Part shown: positions 22,410 through 34,300 of the stretch, piece after piece | How positions within the stretch are numbered: the first letter of the stretch is position 1 | Layout: each line of letters starts with the position of its first letter | Assembly: GCA_031472005.1 (NCBI GenBank) | Contig: PZJY01000002.1 | Location: forward strand, 3,658,001-3,722,000 | Length of the DNA stretch: 64,000 bases | Direction of reading: 5' to 3' | Source of the DNA: Tetracladium setigerum | Taxonomy: Eukaryota; Ascomycota; Leotiomycetes; Helotiales | The notes under the pieces: model-generated | Databases searched by the model: none | Seen by the model: the letters and a program-made list of their open reading frames with translations, nothing else | What the model was told of the DNA's origin: nothing | Translations under genes and position numbers: made by a program

Positions 22410-22620
22410 TTTTTGTTGGACGTTTGCTCAGTACCACTTTTTTTTGTGGAACTTCGCTGACCTTTTGTCAGCATATCTATAGTTTTTTTTTTTTTTCGCG
22501 TGACTCGCTGCAAGGTGACGTTCCGATCGCATCGAACTTTTTCGATGAAACCAGCCACAAGTGTGAGTTGTGCGGAAGGCATACCATTAACTTGGTGGAC
22601 CTTGCCTAGTATCTCTTGCA

Positions 22621-23438
22621 GTAGCACTTGATATCTATTTAGCAATGAGCTGGCCATTGTGCACCAGTTAATACAATTAAATGAAGATTTATACCAAATT
22701 TTGCAGAGTTCATACCCTGAGTGATCATTCCCCTAACATGCATGTGTTTTCATACGCCGCCATCGAGTCTCACGGTTTCCTACTTGACCTCAATGGCTTG
22801 CACTTATGCCTGGCACTTACCACCACCTCCCGGCAGTTGAGTTTCAGGGCAAACCTGACTTCCTCTCTCAATTTTCAACCATCCAAAACGAGCTTCTGCC
22901 AGTCACTTACGAGGCTTGAACCCAACATTTGATGTTAGCCTCTAGCGCACGCAACTTAAAACCATCAAAAAAATGGTGAGTTCTGAACAGAAACCTTGTT
23001 TCTCTCTCTCTCCTTCTCTTCAGTCCATAGAATATACCAGGTTCGCAACTCCATCCTCGACGTTTCGTGGATCATCGTCTACCCATTCTCTGATTCACTG
23101 TCTCCTATAGAGGCATAGATATTTGTACAGTGCCAAATTTCATTTTGCAGATTCACAGAATTCCGAATAAGCCGTTCTTGAATTTTGGGGTCTTCGCGCT
23201 GGTGTATTTAGATTTGTGAGCACTCACCTCTTTCAAACAAAACCATCATCATCCTCAACAGCATATCAACATCAAATGAAAAACATGGAAAAGAGAGCAA
23301 AAAGGTCGAAAATAAAAAATCTCTTTCAAGTAGGGCAGTCTCAATCAAGTTCTCAACTCAACAACCGCGATGGTCAAGTGCCCGACCCGCCAAAAAATCT
23401 TCAGCCAAACAATCGAACCAAAAAAAGATCTGAAATCC
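22621..23438. other. Intergenic region between snoRNA host and 5S gene
   Basis: No supported gene. A TTTGATGTT...CTGA pair at about 22927-22986 resembles a C/D snoRNA but lacks a stem. Short frames here have no family features. Confidence 0.4.
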
Positions 23439-23444
23439 AAAAAA

Positions 23445-23562
23445 CATACAACAGCTGGGATTCGCTGGTGGTCACCCACCCAACTACTAATCAACCGATC
23501 TGAAGCTTGTGTATGGCAGAGCGGACGGGATGCCCAATTCTCTTCAGTCTATGGTCGTATGT
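23445..23562 (-). rRNA. 5S ribosomal RNA (dispersed copy)
   Basis: Read on the minus strand it begins ACATACGACCATAG and contains CCCGTCCGCTC, AAGCTTCAGATCGG, TTAGTAGTTGGGTGGGTGAC and CACCAGCGAATCCC. It ends TGTTGTATG followed by a T6 run (plus 23439-23444), the Pol III terminator. This is the standard 5S of filamentous ascomycetes, about 118 nt, with the internal promoter (A box, C box) intact. A single dispersed gene, not a tandem array, is normal for Pezizomycotina. Confidence 0.95.
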
Positions 23563-24416
23563 GGGAGGGAGAGGTGGTGTTTTGGTTTATATATGGAGCT
23601 GGGGACTGCCAAGACAGACAGACTTGGAGATCGATCTAGGTACTGAGTACGGTATCTGGGTAGGTACTACTAAAGGATGTGTAGGGATGTATGTGATTTT
23701 TAGATTTGTTAGTGATAGTATATTTGATTTAATCACTAACTGTTTGAGACTTCGATCTAGGGTTTGGATATGGAAGAGAAAGAGGTTCTGTCGCTAGAAT
23801 GTCAACAGGTAGTTCTGTCTTGGCAAATAACTTAGATAAGATATTGTTTGCACATGTTAGAAAACGCAGAGTAGTGAATAGCTAATTTACATTCAAATAA
23901 TGGTAAGTTGCAATACCTAGAGAAAGCTTATTTCTTTTCAGGTCGGTTTTGAGCGATGACTAACTACACTGTCTGTAATGCTAGAGAGACAAATCAGAAT
24001 GTACCAGCTTGCGTCTGTCTGATTTGGACAACTTTCTCGTAGAATCACATTTAGAGAATAAACTTTACCACTCTACTCTTCTGAATTTTGCAAGAATGGA
24101 ATTTTTAGATGCGGTAACGGTCGGGTGATAAAGGGACATGACCATCGCTGTCGCGAGAATGTTGGCAGTTGAGCTTGGCGTTGGCAGACCGCCTTCCTGT
24201 TCGAGCACTGCACCGGACGTCATTTGGGACATTCAGTCCATGCCATCCTCACAGATGTTTTGATGCCAGTTATTATTGATCATTCGGACAAAGAGTCTCC
24301 CTCACGCGCAAAGAAGACTCCCATATCCTCCGACCTATTTATACTCTTCCCTTAGTCTGCGCGCCTCTGTTCATTACCAAGGATATACCAAAAGTCAATG
24401 GAGCGAAGGTGACTAG
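23563..24416. other. Intergenic region
   Basis: AT-rich, with the 5' flank of the 5S gene and the promoter of the WD40 gene. No supported feature. Confidence 0.4.
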
Positions 24417-27400
24417 ATGTCTGAATCAAAGGAAGGTCTGCGCGGCAGACTCGATTCCCCAACGGATAACGCGTTCAATGCGTCTTCTCCTGACAGTGGT
24501 ACGTATAGTCTTGTCATCAGCTCGGCCTTATATTCTGCCATTTCTCCAAAGTACGTAGTCCTTTGTTTGCTGAGGCTGACGAATGGCGGGCTAGGGAATG
24601 CGAAATGGAATACCTTACAAGTTGGCAGCCCAGCCAATCCCTCGAAATCACCAATAACTTCCCCAAGACCATTGACTATCGATCCCCTCAGTCACCATAT
24701 TCTCAAGCGAACGAATACTGAAGGCACCATACCTCAGAAGTTGAAGATCCGGAATGCCGGCGTGTCAGAGAGTACCACGGATGGCGGGAACAAAACCCCA
24801 ACAAGTCCCGAGATAGGCGCACCAAGTCGACAGCACACTCCTGAAGTTACACGAAGTGATACCAACCTTCTGCTCCCGAAGAAGAAGGGGGTTTCGTTCT
24901 TGAGCAGGTTCAGCATAATTGGGGGGAAGAAGAAGGATACTGAGCAGAACGACGATGATGAGACAGAATTTGGAGATGATCGAGTAGAAGGCATGAATGC
25001 TACAACACCATTTTCATCTTCCATAGGTGCAAACGGGGGATATATACCAGAGGTTAGAACCATTTACCCGTGCCGATGATCCGACGCTGATTAAACCAAG
25101 TTCAAAGAGCCGCCAAGATATATCAAGGTATGCAAGAAGTTCCACCCCCAAGCCTACTCATTTGAGGGGCAAAAACACAACCCCAAGTTGCCGTGAGAGC
25201 GGTGCTGATGATTCATCGCAGGTTCGTACACACAAGAAAGTCAGAGAATTCTCGAAGCTCTTCCTCTCACAAGAGCTTAACGATGGACCGGAGAGTAAAA
25301 TCCCGCCTAGCTCGACCAGGCAATCGTCTGAAATACGACCTCAATCGCCGAATAAAATTTCCAAGCCGGCTCCAGGAACCAATTCGGCTGTGTGGGCTTG
25401 TGTCTTCTCAATATCGGGAGACTATCTTGCTGTTGCTGGGCAAAGTCAAGTCATCACTCTCTGGAAAGTACTATCGACTATCGAGGAACGACAAACACAT
25501 GAGCGAGAAGAAGCGTCTGCTAATAGGGCGGGGGTGAACGGTTGAGTGCACCGGTATTTGCACACAAGCCTGCGAAAGAATTTCGAGGTCACACGGGTCC
25601 GATCCTTGATCTTTCATTCAGCAAGAACAATTTTCTGTTGTCGAGTTCTATGGTTAGTCCGCTTCGCCTTATTATCCTCTCTTACTCAATGCCGCTAAAA
25701 GTGGCGACTGTGATTGATTCTTGACGAAAGTTGTGCTGATCTAACATTCCGTGTAGGATAAAACCGTGAGACTATGGCACATTAGCAGAGAGGAATGTCT
25801 GTTGACATTTACACATAAAGTAAAGTTTTTGGTACATATAACGTCTACTGTGCTAATAGGAGAGTAGGATTTGATCTCCTCAGTTTGTTTTCATCCAAGT
25901 AGGTCATTCCTCCCATCAATGTTGATTTCGAGAGTGTTGGAGTTAGCAGGGTTTTCTGAACCTGAGTCTCTTATTTCGAAGCTATATCTTCAGTTTCTAC
26001 ATAGACCAGAGAAAAGACATTGCTAACACACAGAAAGCTGATGATAGATTCTTTTTGGCTGGCAGTTTGGACAGTATCTTGAGGCTTTGGAGCATACCAG
26101 ACAAGGCTGTCGCATATTGGGTACAGCTCTCAGATGTAGATTGCCCTCACGATATTGTTATTGGAAATGTGTTAATTGAAAGTAGATGATAACTGCTGTC
26201 TCCTTCTCACCTGATGGCAAAACTGCTATTGCGGGAACTTTAAACGGAATCTGCTTCTTCTATACAACAGAGGAATTGAAATACCAAACACAGATTTCAG
26301 TACGAAGTTCAAGAGGCAAAAACAGTAAAGGGAGTAAAATCACTGGAATAAAGACGGCAACATTGAACGGCGACCCTGAAGCAGTCAAGGTTCTCATTAC
26401 CTCAAATGACTCACGAATTAGGTTGTACAATCTTCGAGACAAGGCATTGGAGCTGAAGTTCAAGGGCCATGAGAATGTATCGAGTCAACTTCGTGCCTCT
26501 TTCAGCGATGATCAAGCAAAACATGTGTAAGTAAAGTTCTTCCCTGAATCTCCTATTCACAATCACACCTCAAGATATGGATGGTGCTAATATAGATGCA
26601 GCATATGTGGAAGCGAAGATGGCAAGACCTATATCTGGAACACCACACCTGCCACCGGCGATACGAAAGATAAAATGCCCTTTGAATATTTTGAGGCTTC
26701 AGATATTGTAACTGTGGCTATCATGGCCCCAGCTCGTACCCGACGAGCACTTGATAATTCCGGAGATGAGCTCTATGATCTCTGCCACCCAAAGAAAGTT
26801 GTATTGTTGAGTCGAGAGGAATCGAATGCTCCGGTGGTGCAACAGACGGCAGAGCAGAATCAAATTGACAAGCAGGAGCAAACGCCAGCTTATCTTGAGC
26901 GTAGCGCCCACAGAGATGGTCAAATCATAATCACGGCTGATTATTCTGGTTCCATCAAGGTCTTCCGCCAGTATGTAGCATCAAATTATACAGGCTCTCT
27001 CGCTGTTTGTTGTATGCTAACTTTCTCTGCAGGGATTGTGCCCACCAACAGAGAGATCAGTGGGATAACGCTCTCTCCAAGAAGATCCTCGGCAGAACAA
27101 ACAGTATCCGCACTCGAACATCAAACAGCTCTCGGAGAAGTTCCATCTCTTCCCCTTACATCGGAGGTTCAGCAAACCACATCCTCTCCTGGCGAAACGC
27201 GATCCCACCAAAGTCCATGCGCGAAAGAAGCAGCTCACCTAATAAATTTGCAATACCAAATCGTGCATCAATGAGCTCAATGACAATCGGTCAAACCAAC
27301 ATACCACAAACAAGCAGACAACCAGCGTATGCCTCAACACCACTCACAACGGCATCAAGCATAACGACGACCAGCCCGCCCCCAAGCTTGCATCAATCTA

Positions 27401-27750
27401 TAGAAAGTAAAAGCAACGAGCCCAAACCTGGCCAACTCCCCACACCAAGCTTCACCTTCACGGCAGATCGCGACAACGCGCTGAAAATCGATAATTCAGG
27501 ACGCTCATACCAGTTCTGGAACCGATCATTTAGTTCGTCAACAGCTCCGAAGGATGCGCTTCGTCCGCCAATCGGTGGGAGGGAGTTAAGTCAAGTCAGT
27601 AAACTGAGCAGCGACGCATCACAGACCGAGGAAGAGGAAAGTGACGGTGAAGCCTTATCATGTAAGAAGTGTGGGGGAAAGAATTTCAAGGCAAGGAAGA
27701 CGGCTGGCAAGGCGTTGCTCGTGTGTACGAAGTGTTTTGCGACGAATTGA
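24417..27750 (+). CDS. WDR44/DGR2-like WD40-repeat protein with C-terminal zinc ribbon
   Basis: Proposed exons: 24417-24498, 24595-25652, 25757-25819, 25868-25898, 26038-26135, 26186-26526, 26602-26970 and 27033-27750 (919 aa). A long disordered, Ser/Thr-rich N-terminus leads into REFSKLFLSQEL. Six or so WD repeats follow: NSAVWACVFSISGDYLAVAG, REFRGHTGPILDLSFSKNNF, DKTVRLWHIS, DDRFFLAGSLDSILRLWSIP, AVSFSPDGKTAIAG and ICGSEDGKTYIWN. The C-terminus has CKKCGGKNF...CTKC, a zinc ribbon. The layout is that of yeast DGR2/YMR102C and animal WDR44 (a Rab11 partner), so a trafficking role is likely but unproven. Two frame breaks occur: near 25043-25056 (one surplus base) and at the G run 25530-25534 (one missing base). 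Confidence 0.85.
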
Positions 27751-29005
27751 AAGATAAGTCACACGAGGGGCAGAGTGGTTAGGGGATGCATGGGTGTTGT
27801 ACTGTATGTGTATTTGGATAGTTGCATAGCATTGGGAGGCGTACGTTGGGCTATTTGCAATTAAGCGAAGGTGTTTGTTGTTGGATTATATGAACGGGCT
27901 GGTGGTGTAAGATGTAGGATGGATGGAGAAGGACCGAGCAATACAGTGGAAGGGTGACAAGAACCACATGCGATGTTCGCCGACCAGTTGTGAGACGGGG
28001 GTAGCTGATTGCAAATACAAGAAAGCATCAAAGGAATATGGCCTTACGACGGGGGCTGAAAAGCGTTAATTTGCCTAGGCAGATATCTATGCCCATGTGT
28101 TTGACAGGTGTTAAATTCTCCGACTTCTCTTCAGCCGTAAGTAAGAGTAGTACGAGTATTTCTAATGTCTACTGCTTTCCAAGTAGTATATAGTAGTATC
28201 ATGCCATATCATCCTCTGACCCGGACAGTCGGAAGCAGAACGTCGGGATATCGTGTCCGCATTCGGGCAAAAGCGGACCAACACAGTCAGCCACAGTCTT
28301 TGCATTCTAGTTAGCGAGTAGTCATAACAACACGCACAGAACATGCATTTCAATTCATGCAAAATGCCTCTGTCCAATCCCAGCACGTGGCTTACAAATG
28401 GTCAAACTTCACTCCTCGTTCGGGAATACGAGAGTCGGATAGAGTGACGTCGTGTTGCCATCCCACGTTCAACCCTGGTGGCGCTCCCGCTCGCTAAAGA
28501 AAAAAAATGCACTGCGCGCGCGATCCGTGGCATGATTCCTCCGGGTTTCCTCCACATATCAACCTTTCCAGCTTGTCATAAATACCCCAAGTTGTCTATA
28601 TTGAACACTGGTACCAAGTGGATGCTTTTCAGAATTGTGCTTCTCCGTGGATGTCCTGGGAGACCTCTGCTTTTATCGGAGGGAGATGGAATCCAGGGAT
28701 GGGTCGAGGCTCAAGGGTGGTGTGATTGTGACAGACTATCTGACTCCCTGTGCACTGCACCGCTTTATCGCTTGATAATGAGGGAGTATATATATTTTGC
28801 TGGCGAGGGGCCTGGTGCATGAAAGAGTCTGGATTTCAAAGCGTGCTGCATACAAATATCCTATCACGAAGTTACATCTTTTTTTGACTTGAGATTTAGA
28901 AATTCATCAGACCAAGTTCTTTCCTCCAAAACCAAACGAATTACAGATCATTGATTTGATTTCTTCGAAAATCTTCAACGAACAGATAAACAATCAACCG
29001 CAAAA
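27751..29005. other. Intergenic region
   Basis: 3' flank of the WD40 gene and promoter of the protoglobin gene. No coding frame with family features. A CGCGCGCG stretch lies at about 28515. Confidence 0.4.
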
Positions 29006-29965
29006 ATGCAACATATTGACGCCGTCTCTCTCGAGAACGACCTTCAGAGTCGAATTGAATATCTTTCCTCTTTCCGTACGTACCACACTCTCCCCCACTC
29101 TCCCTCACCACCCACTTCATCATTGCAAATCTATCATTTCCAATACACCAGTTTCAATCTCAAAACACCATACTAATACCCCAAAAGTCGAACTCACAGA
29201 CTCAGATGGTGAAGCCCTCCTAGCGGCTGCTCCTGTCATCGCACCGCTTATCCCAACCATCCTTGATGCCGTCTACAGCAAACTCCTTCAATACGACATC
29301 ACTGCTCAAGTGTTTGTCCCAAAGAACACCGGATATGAGGGTGAAACCGTCAAGAGCGTGCAAGAGTTGACTTTGGAGAGTCCACAAATTGCTTACAGGA
29401 AGGATTTCCTCAAAGTGAGTATTCATCCTCTGTTTGTTTTTAAGAACAGAAACGGAACACCAAGCTCAAACTACATCCTTTCTTACTCTTTTTTCATTCT
29501 TTCCTGATACCTACTTCTTGGCGTCCAAAGAATAATCTTTACTAACCAACTCCACCAGAACTATCTCGTCAAACTCGTCACCACCAAAAACCTCACTGCC
29601 AGCTCCCCTTCTGGACCTACCTCAACAACGTAGGCATCATGCACACCGGCCTCCCGGGCTTCAAACACCGCGCCAAACGCCCCGAACTTCGCGTCGAATA
29701 CATTCACATGGGTGCACTCCTCGGCTATGTCGTTGATCTCGTCGTTGGCGCTGTGATGGCGATGGATGAGGTCGATAATGTCTTGAAAGGCAGGGTCATT
29801 CGCGCGCTGAATAAGGTCATTTGGATTCAGAATGATTTGATGAGTAGGCATTATGTGGGGGGTGTGGGGATGGGTGGGGAGGTTACGCCGCCGGCGGAGA
29901 GTTTGGGTGGGGAGGTTGAGGGGAGGGGGGAGAGGATCGCTGCTAGGTGTCCGTTTTCGGGGTAG
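29006..29965 (+). CDS. Protoglobin-domain haem protein
   Basis: Exons 29006-29075, 29188-29414 and 29559-29965 give 234 aa once a frame break is allowed for. The family pattern is clear: DGEALLAAAPVIAPLIPTIL, LTLESPQIAYRKDFLKNYLV, then WTYLNNVGIMHTGLPGFKHR and LRVEYIHMGALLGYVVD, ending with VIWIQNDLMSRHYV. Protoglobins are single-domain globins related to the sensor domain of bacterial globin-coupled sensors; a conserved His (in GFKHR or VEYIH) would be the proximal haem ligand. Fungal members are uncharacterised, with gas or redox sensing a guess. The frame changes at 29605-29608; one extra C there yields SSPFWTYLNNVG. The Gly-rich end (GGVGMGG) is probably disordered. Confidence 0.85.
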
Positions 29966-31374
29966 GGAGGGAGGTTGTGTTATGAAGAGTGATCAGTGTT
30001 TATCTCAGATGATGAGAATGGCGTTTGTGACTTAAATGGAGTTTCTTGACCGGGTTGAATGGCATGAGGGGGCGAACGGATGGATGGGTGTGTAGATTGA
30101 TAGTTAGATCTGTCTCAATACAACTTTCAACTCTTGTTTTTTATGGAAGAGAATTTATTTTCATGGAATTGTATTTCTTCACAGCAGCCATTGAGCATCA
30201 GACCTTACAGTAGGATATTGTTGATTGTGGTCAAAGTGGATGACTATCAACTAGCATAAAACAGAGAAAGAACTTGGACTGACGAATCTACCTATGCCCT
30301 TCAGAAATCCAATCCAACCTTATCCCCAAGACCAAAAAATCCCCTTCAACCACAGGGAAAGGAAACTGATATCATTTCGTCTCTCCCTACTAAGTTAGCA
30401 GCAAAGAAATATTCCTGCTCGCTAAGAAAAACGGCATCTTTGCTCTTGGCACCAAGGTATATGCAGCATTGGTAACTCTACAGAAAGGGCTTGACCCACA
30501 AACAGTCCGTATGGTAAGCAACCCACAAACTAAGGCACAAATTCAAACACATCCTGTACGTCAGCTCTGCCTTGCATTCCTTCTCCATTTTTCTGCTCTG
30601 GTTTCTTCGAGGTTGACTGCACAGTCAGCTATTCGCGAATTCAAGCGTCGGAGCTTGGTGATTTGTGTTGTGCGTTGTGAAGAGCCATACATTGGTATTC
30701 ATTTATCGAAATGTAACCGGCGGATTCGATGTTGTTTATTTTCTTGATGCTGGTGATTGTGGAAAACATATTTGCAGGCTTGTGAAGCTGCACTGCCGGG
30801 GAAGGAAGAAAATCTCTCCTGGACGGTGGGGTATATGTTGCCTACTTGGTGTAAAGAAAATTAATTGTAAAATCAAGACATTAGGCTCAGTCTTAGACTG
30901 GTTGTGAAAACTGGACATGGTTCGGATGGATCTTGCAAAGTTCCTGTATTGGAAGCAGATCAGGCGTTGAGGACTTCGAATTTGTTTGAACACTTCAAGT
31001 ATACAGTCGATTACAAAATCAATTTCCCCTTCACACTTGTTAAATGCTTCTTAAACCCAGAGCACCTCATCTATCAAAGAGGGCTAAGCGAAGTATCACG
31101 TGGCCATCAAACAACAACTCACCATCTCAACTTTTGTTCACAGTCAATGACTGCTTTCACCAAAAGAAGAACCTAGAAGAATCTCTTTAACAAGAATACC
31201 ATAGGTAGTTAATAGAACTCACCTTCCCCAAACCACTCTTTATTATCGTTATAAACGATTCAAATAAGAAGATATCGAAGCCTTTTCTATATCCAATACG
31301 GATACCTTAATTTCTATGTCAGTTATGCCACACATGGAAGGTAAATAATCTCTGGAATAATATTTCTTTGTAAA
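29966..31374. other. Intergenic region
   Basis: 3' flanks of two convergent genes. Short frames at 30469-30907 have no family features and poor coding character. No feature supported. Confidence 0.4.
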
Positions 31375-34300
31375 CTATAGTTTCTGTACACAATAAGAAA
31401 GCCATTCTTCCGATGCCACACAACTAGGATGGCTGGCAGGCAAACTTAGGCGTTTAATCTTGACTACATGCTCAAGTAATGCAATCGCTTCAATAACCTG
31501 TCCATTTATCTGGTACGCTATCGCTAGGGCGTGCTGCGAGGAAAGCCGGTCCCGGTGTGTCTCGGCGAGAGTAGTCTCTCGGATCTTAACCACCTGCTCA
31601 AGCAACGCTACGGCTTTTGCGACCTGCCCGTTCTCCGCGTAAGCTCCTGCTAATTCATACTGCGAGGAAAGCCGTTCCGGGTGCGTCTCAGCTAGCGTAG
31701 TCCCCCGGATCTTAACTACCTGCTCAAGTAATGCTGTCGCTTCAATAGCCTGCCCATTTATCTGGTACGCTATCGCTAAGGCGTGCTGCGAGGAAAGCTG
31801 GTCCGGGTGCGTCTCAGCTAGCCTAGTCTCTTGGAACTTAACCACCTGCTCAAGCAGCGCTATAGCTTTAACAGTTTGCCCATTCCTCCGGTACGCTATC
31901 GCTAAGTTATATTGCGAAGCAACCCGGTCAGGGTGCGTCTCAGCTAGCGTAGTCTCTTGGATCTTAGCCACCTGCTCAAGCAGCGCTATCGCTCTAACAC
32001 CCTGCCCATCCATCTGGTACGCTATCGCTAAGACGTGCTGCGAGGCAACCCGGTCAGGGTGCGTCTCGGCCAGCGTAGTCCCCCGGATCTTAACTACCTG
32101 CTCAAGTAATGCTATCGCTTTATTATTCTGCCCATCTATCTGGTACGCTGTCGCTAAGACGTGCTGCGAGGCAAGCCGGTCAGGGTGCGTCTCGGCTAGC
32201 GTAGTCCCCCGGATCTTAACTACCTGCTCAAGTAATGCTATCGCTTTAACACTCTGCCCATCTACCTGGTACGCTGTAGCTAAGACGTGCTGCGAGGCAA
32301 CCCGGTTAGGGTCCGTCTCAGCTAGCCTAGTCTCTTGGAACTTAACCACCTGCTCAAGCAGCGCTATAGCTTTAACGGCTTGCCCATTCCTCCGGTACGC
32401 TATCGCTAAGTTATGTTGCGCAGCAAGCCGGACCGGGTGGGCCTCGGGCAGTTTTCCTAGGATCTGAACTACCTGCTCAAGCAGCGCTATAGCTTCTTTG
32501 TTCCTCCTGAGATTAATTAAGCTTCTTATTTGAATATCATATAGCGGCAAAAACTCTTCCGATGGCTCAGTGGGGTTTTGGTCAAGCTCAAAGAAGGTGT
32601 CTTGTAATATTCGATTAAGTCTTGAGTCTTGTCGCATAATCGCTAAAGCCCAGCAGCATTTAAGAACAATCGGAGTAATGTCCGCTTTCGATGCGAACCT
32701 AAACATTATATCGACTTTTATATCTAAATAAGATAATATATGCGGAAGAAGATTTCTCTCGTGTTCTTGCCACAGGCTGTCCGAGTAAGAAAGTCCAAGA
32801 ACGCAGCCAGCCGCAATCCATGATGTTCTTTGATATTTTAAGTTTTGTCGATCCTTAGCCCAGGCGTGAGTCAATGGGTGCATCGATAATCCAGTGTCAC
32901 CGTCTAGTTCATGTCGAATGACTAGGAAAAGTGATGCAAGTAGGGAGATGGCCTCTATAAGACGAAAAGAATCCCATTCGTCTTCTTCAATGACTATGAA
33001 ACTTGGTAATCGCGTAACGTGATCTGGAGAAAGTTCGCCGATGTCTCTGGTCTTAACACTGTCATTCTGTAAAACATATTGGCCGCCCTTCCATGCTTCC
33101 TTAAAAATCCGAAGACCAAGTACGCTAGAGTCAAGCATTGATAGAATCGCTAGTAGGTGTAAAGCATCTCCGGCAGACTCACTTCCGGATTGTTGGGAAC
33201 GTTCCAAGATATCTGCCGAGGCCTCGAAGGTCGCGTAAATATCGCAATATCTCGATTGAGCTTGTTTGGGCCGATATTCTAATAGTCGCTGGCGCTGCTG
33301 TTGATATACTTTTGGGTACTGATGCATTTGGCAATGGCCTTGGCTGATATATGCTCCAGCCTGTATTAAAGCAAGCGTATGCGAACCTAAGAGGCTGACT
33401 ATTTCTTGGGCTTGATGATCATAAGACGGCCATAACTCTGGAGCCAACTCAGCCCCTTTGAGAAAAAGTTTTTTCGAGTCTTGCTCTTCTAGACCCTCGA
33501 GTGCTTCGAAGGCTTCTGGGCTATACCGTCTGCATTCGGCTACACGAGATGTCAGAAGGACGGCGCCGTGATTTCCAGGTGGAAAGTAAATCTGGTAATC
33601 GAAACTAGGGTCGTCCGCATTGTCCAGGATAAGAAGCCAGCTCTGATGTGTAGTTGCAAGAACTTGAAGTGCTTCAGTGATAGACTCAGCCAAGTGCCCG
33701 AGTCGCTTTGCAATAGCGATAAATTCACGCTCTGCGGTAGAGGGTTTGTCGACGTCGACCCAGAATATTCCCCAGAAGCTATGAACGTCAGCTGAAATAT
33801 TATAGAGAGCGTCTCAGAGCGAATATACTCGTCTTTCATCAAGTTCGAAACTTGTAGACAAATCTCGCTCTTCCCTTGACCACCTAGTCCTGTGATGACA
33901 AATCTCTTTTGTTGACCGAGAGACGTAGTATTACTTCGTAGAACTGTTTGTATTCGAGCTAGTAGCTCAGTACGTCCAGTAAACAGACTGTTCACTGGAC
34001 GTGGTACAGTAAAGTGAACGTTGGTATGTGAGGCAGCACGAGTATCTATGGGAGAGGTGTCAGTCGTATCCTGATCTAGAAAGTAGTCTGGCGTACTCAC
34101 CGTTGGCGCGATGGCGCTCAGTCACAACCAAGCCACTGCCCTCAATTATTCGTCGTATCTCGCGAAGAACTAGCCTGTAATTCTCGTCATCGTCGCCACT
34201 GAACTTATTAAGCCCAGAATGATCGGCTTCCAGGAACATCATCCGCTTCCCCACCAGAGTAGCTGATTGCAAGCTGACCGTCTGTATTATTAGCTAAACG

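Larger units (their letters stand above)
20925..22620 (+). ncRNA. Spliced snoRNA host transcript (probably non-coding)
   Basis: Six consecutive introns are visible: 21008-21195, 21267-21482, 21524-21735, 21776-21965, 22027-22209 and 22278-22471. All have GT donors (GTAAGC, GTACAC, GTATGT, GTAAGA) and AG acceptors, most with a CTAAC-like branch point. They separate short exons of 71, 41, 40, 61 and 68 nt. The exons do not join into a long frame, yet each intron holds one box C/D snoRNA. C boxes lie 38-53 nt after the donor and D boxes end 66-83 nt before the acceptor, the spacing known for intron-encoded C/D snoRNAs. Non-coding host genes of this kind are known in filamentous fungi. The outer ends are not determined; an ATG directly abuts the first donor. 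Confidence 0.8.

Noticed and set aside
22925..22990. Seventh C/D snoRNA candidate (TTTGATGTT ... CTGA)
   Set aside because: No terminal stem, imperfect C box, and not inside a clear intron.
23216..23503. 95-aa plus-strand ORF
   Set aside because: It overlaps the 5S rRNA gene, starts with GTG and has no family features.
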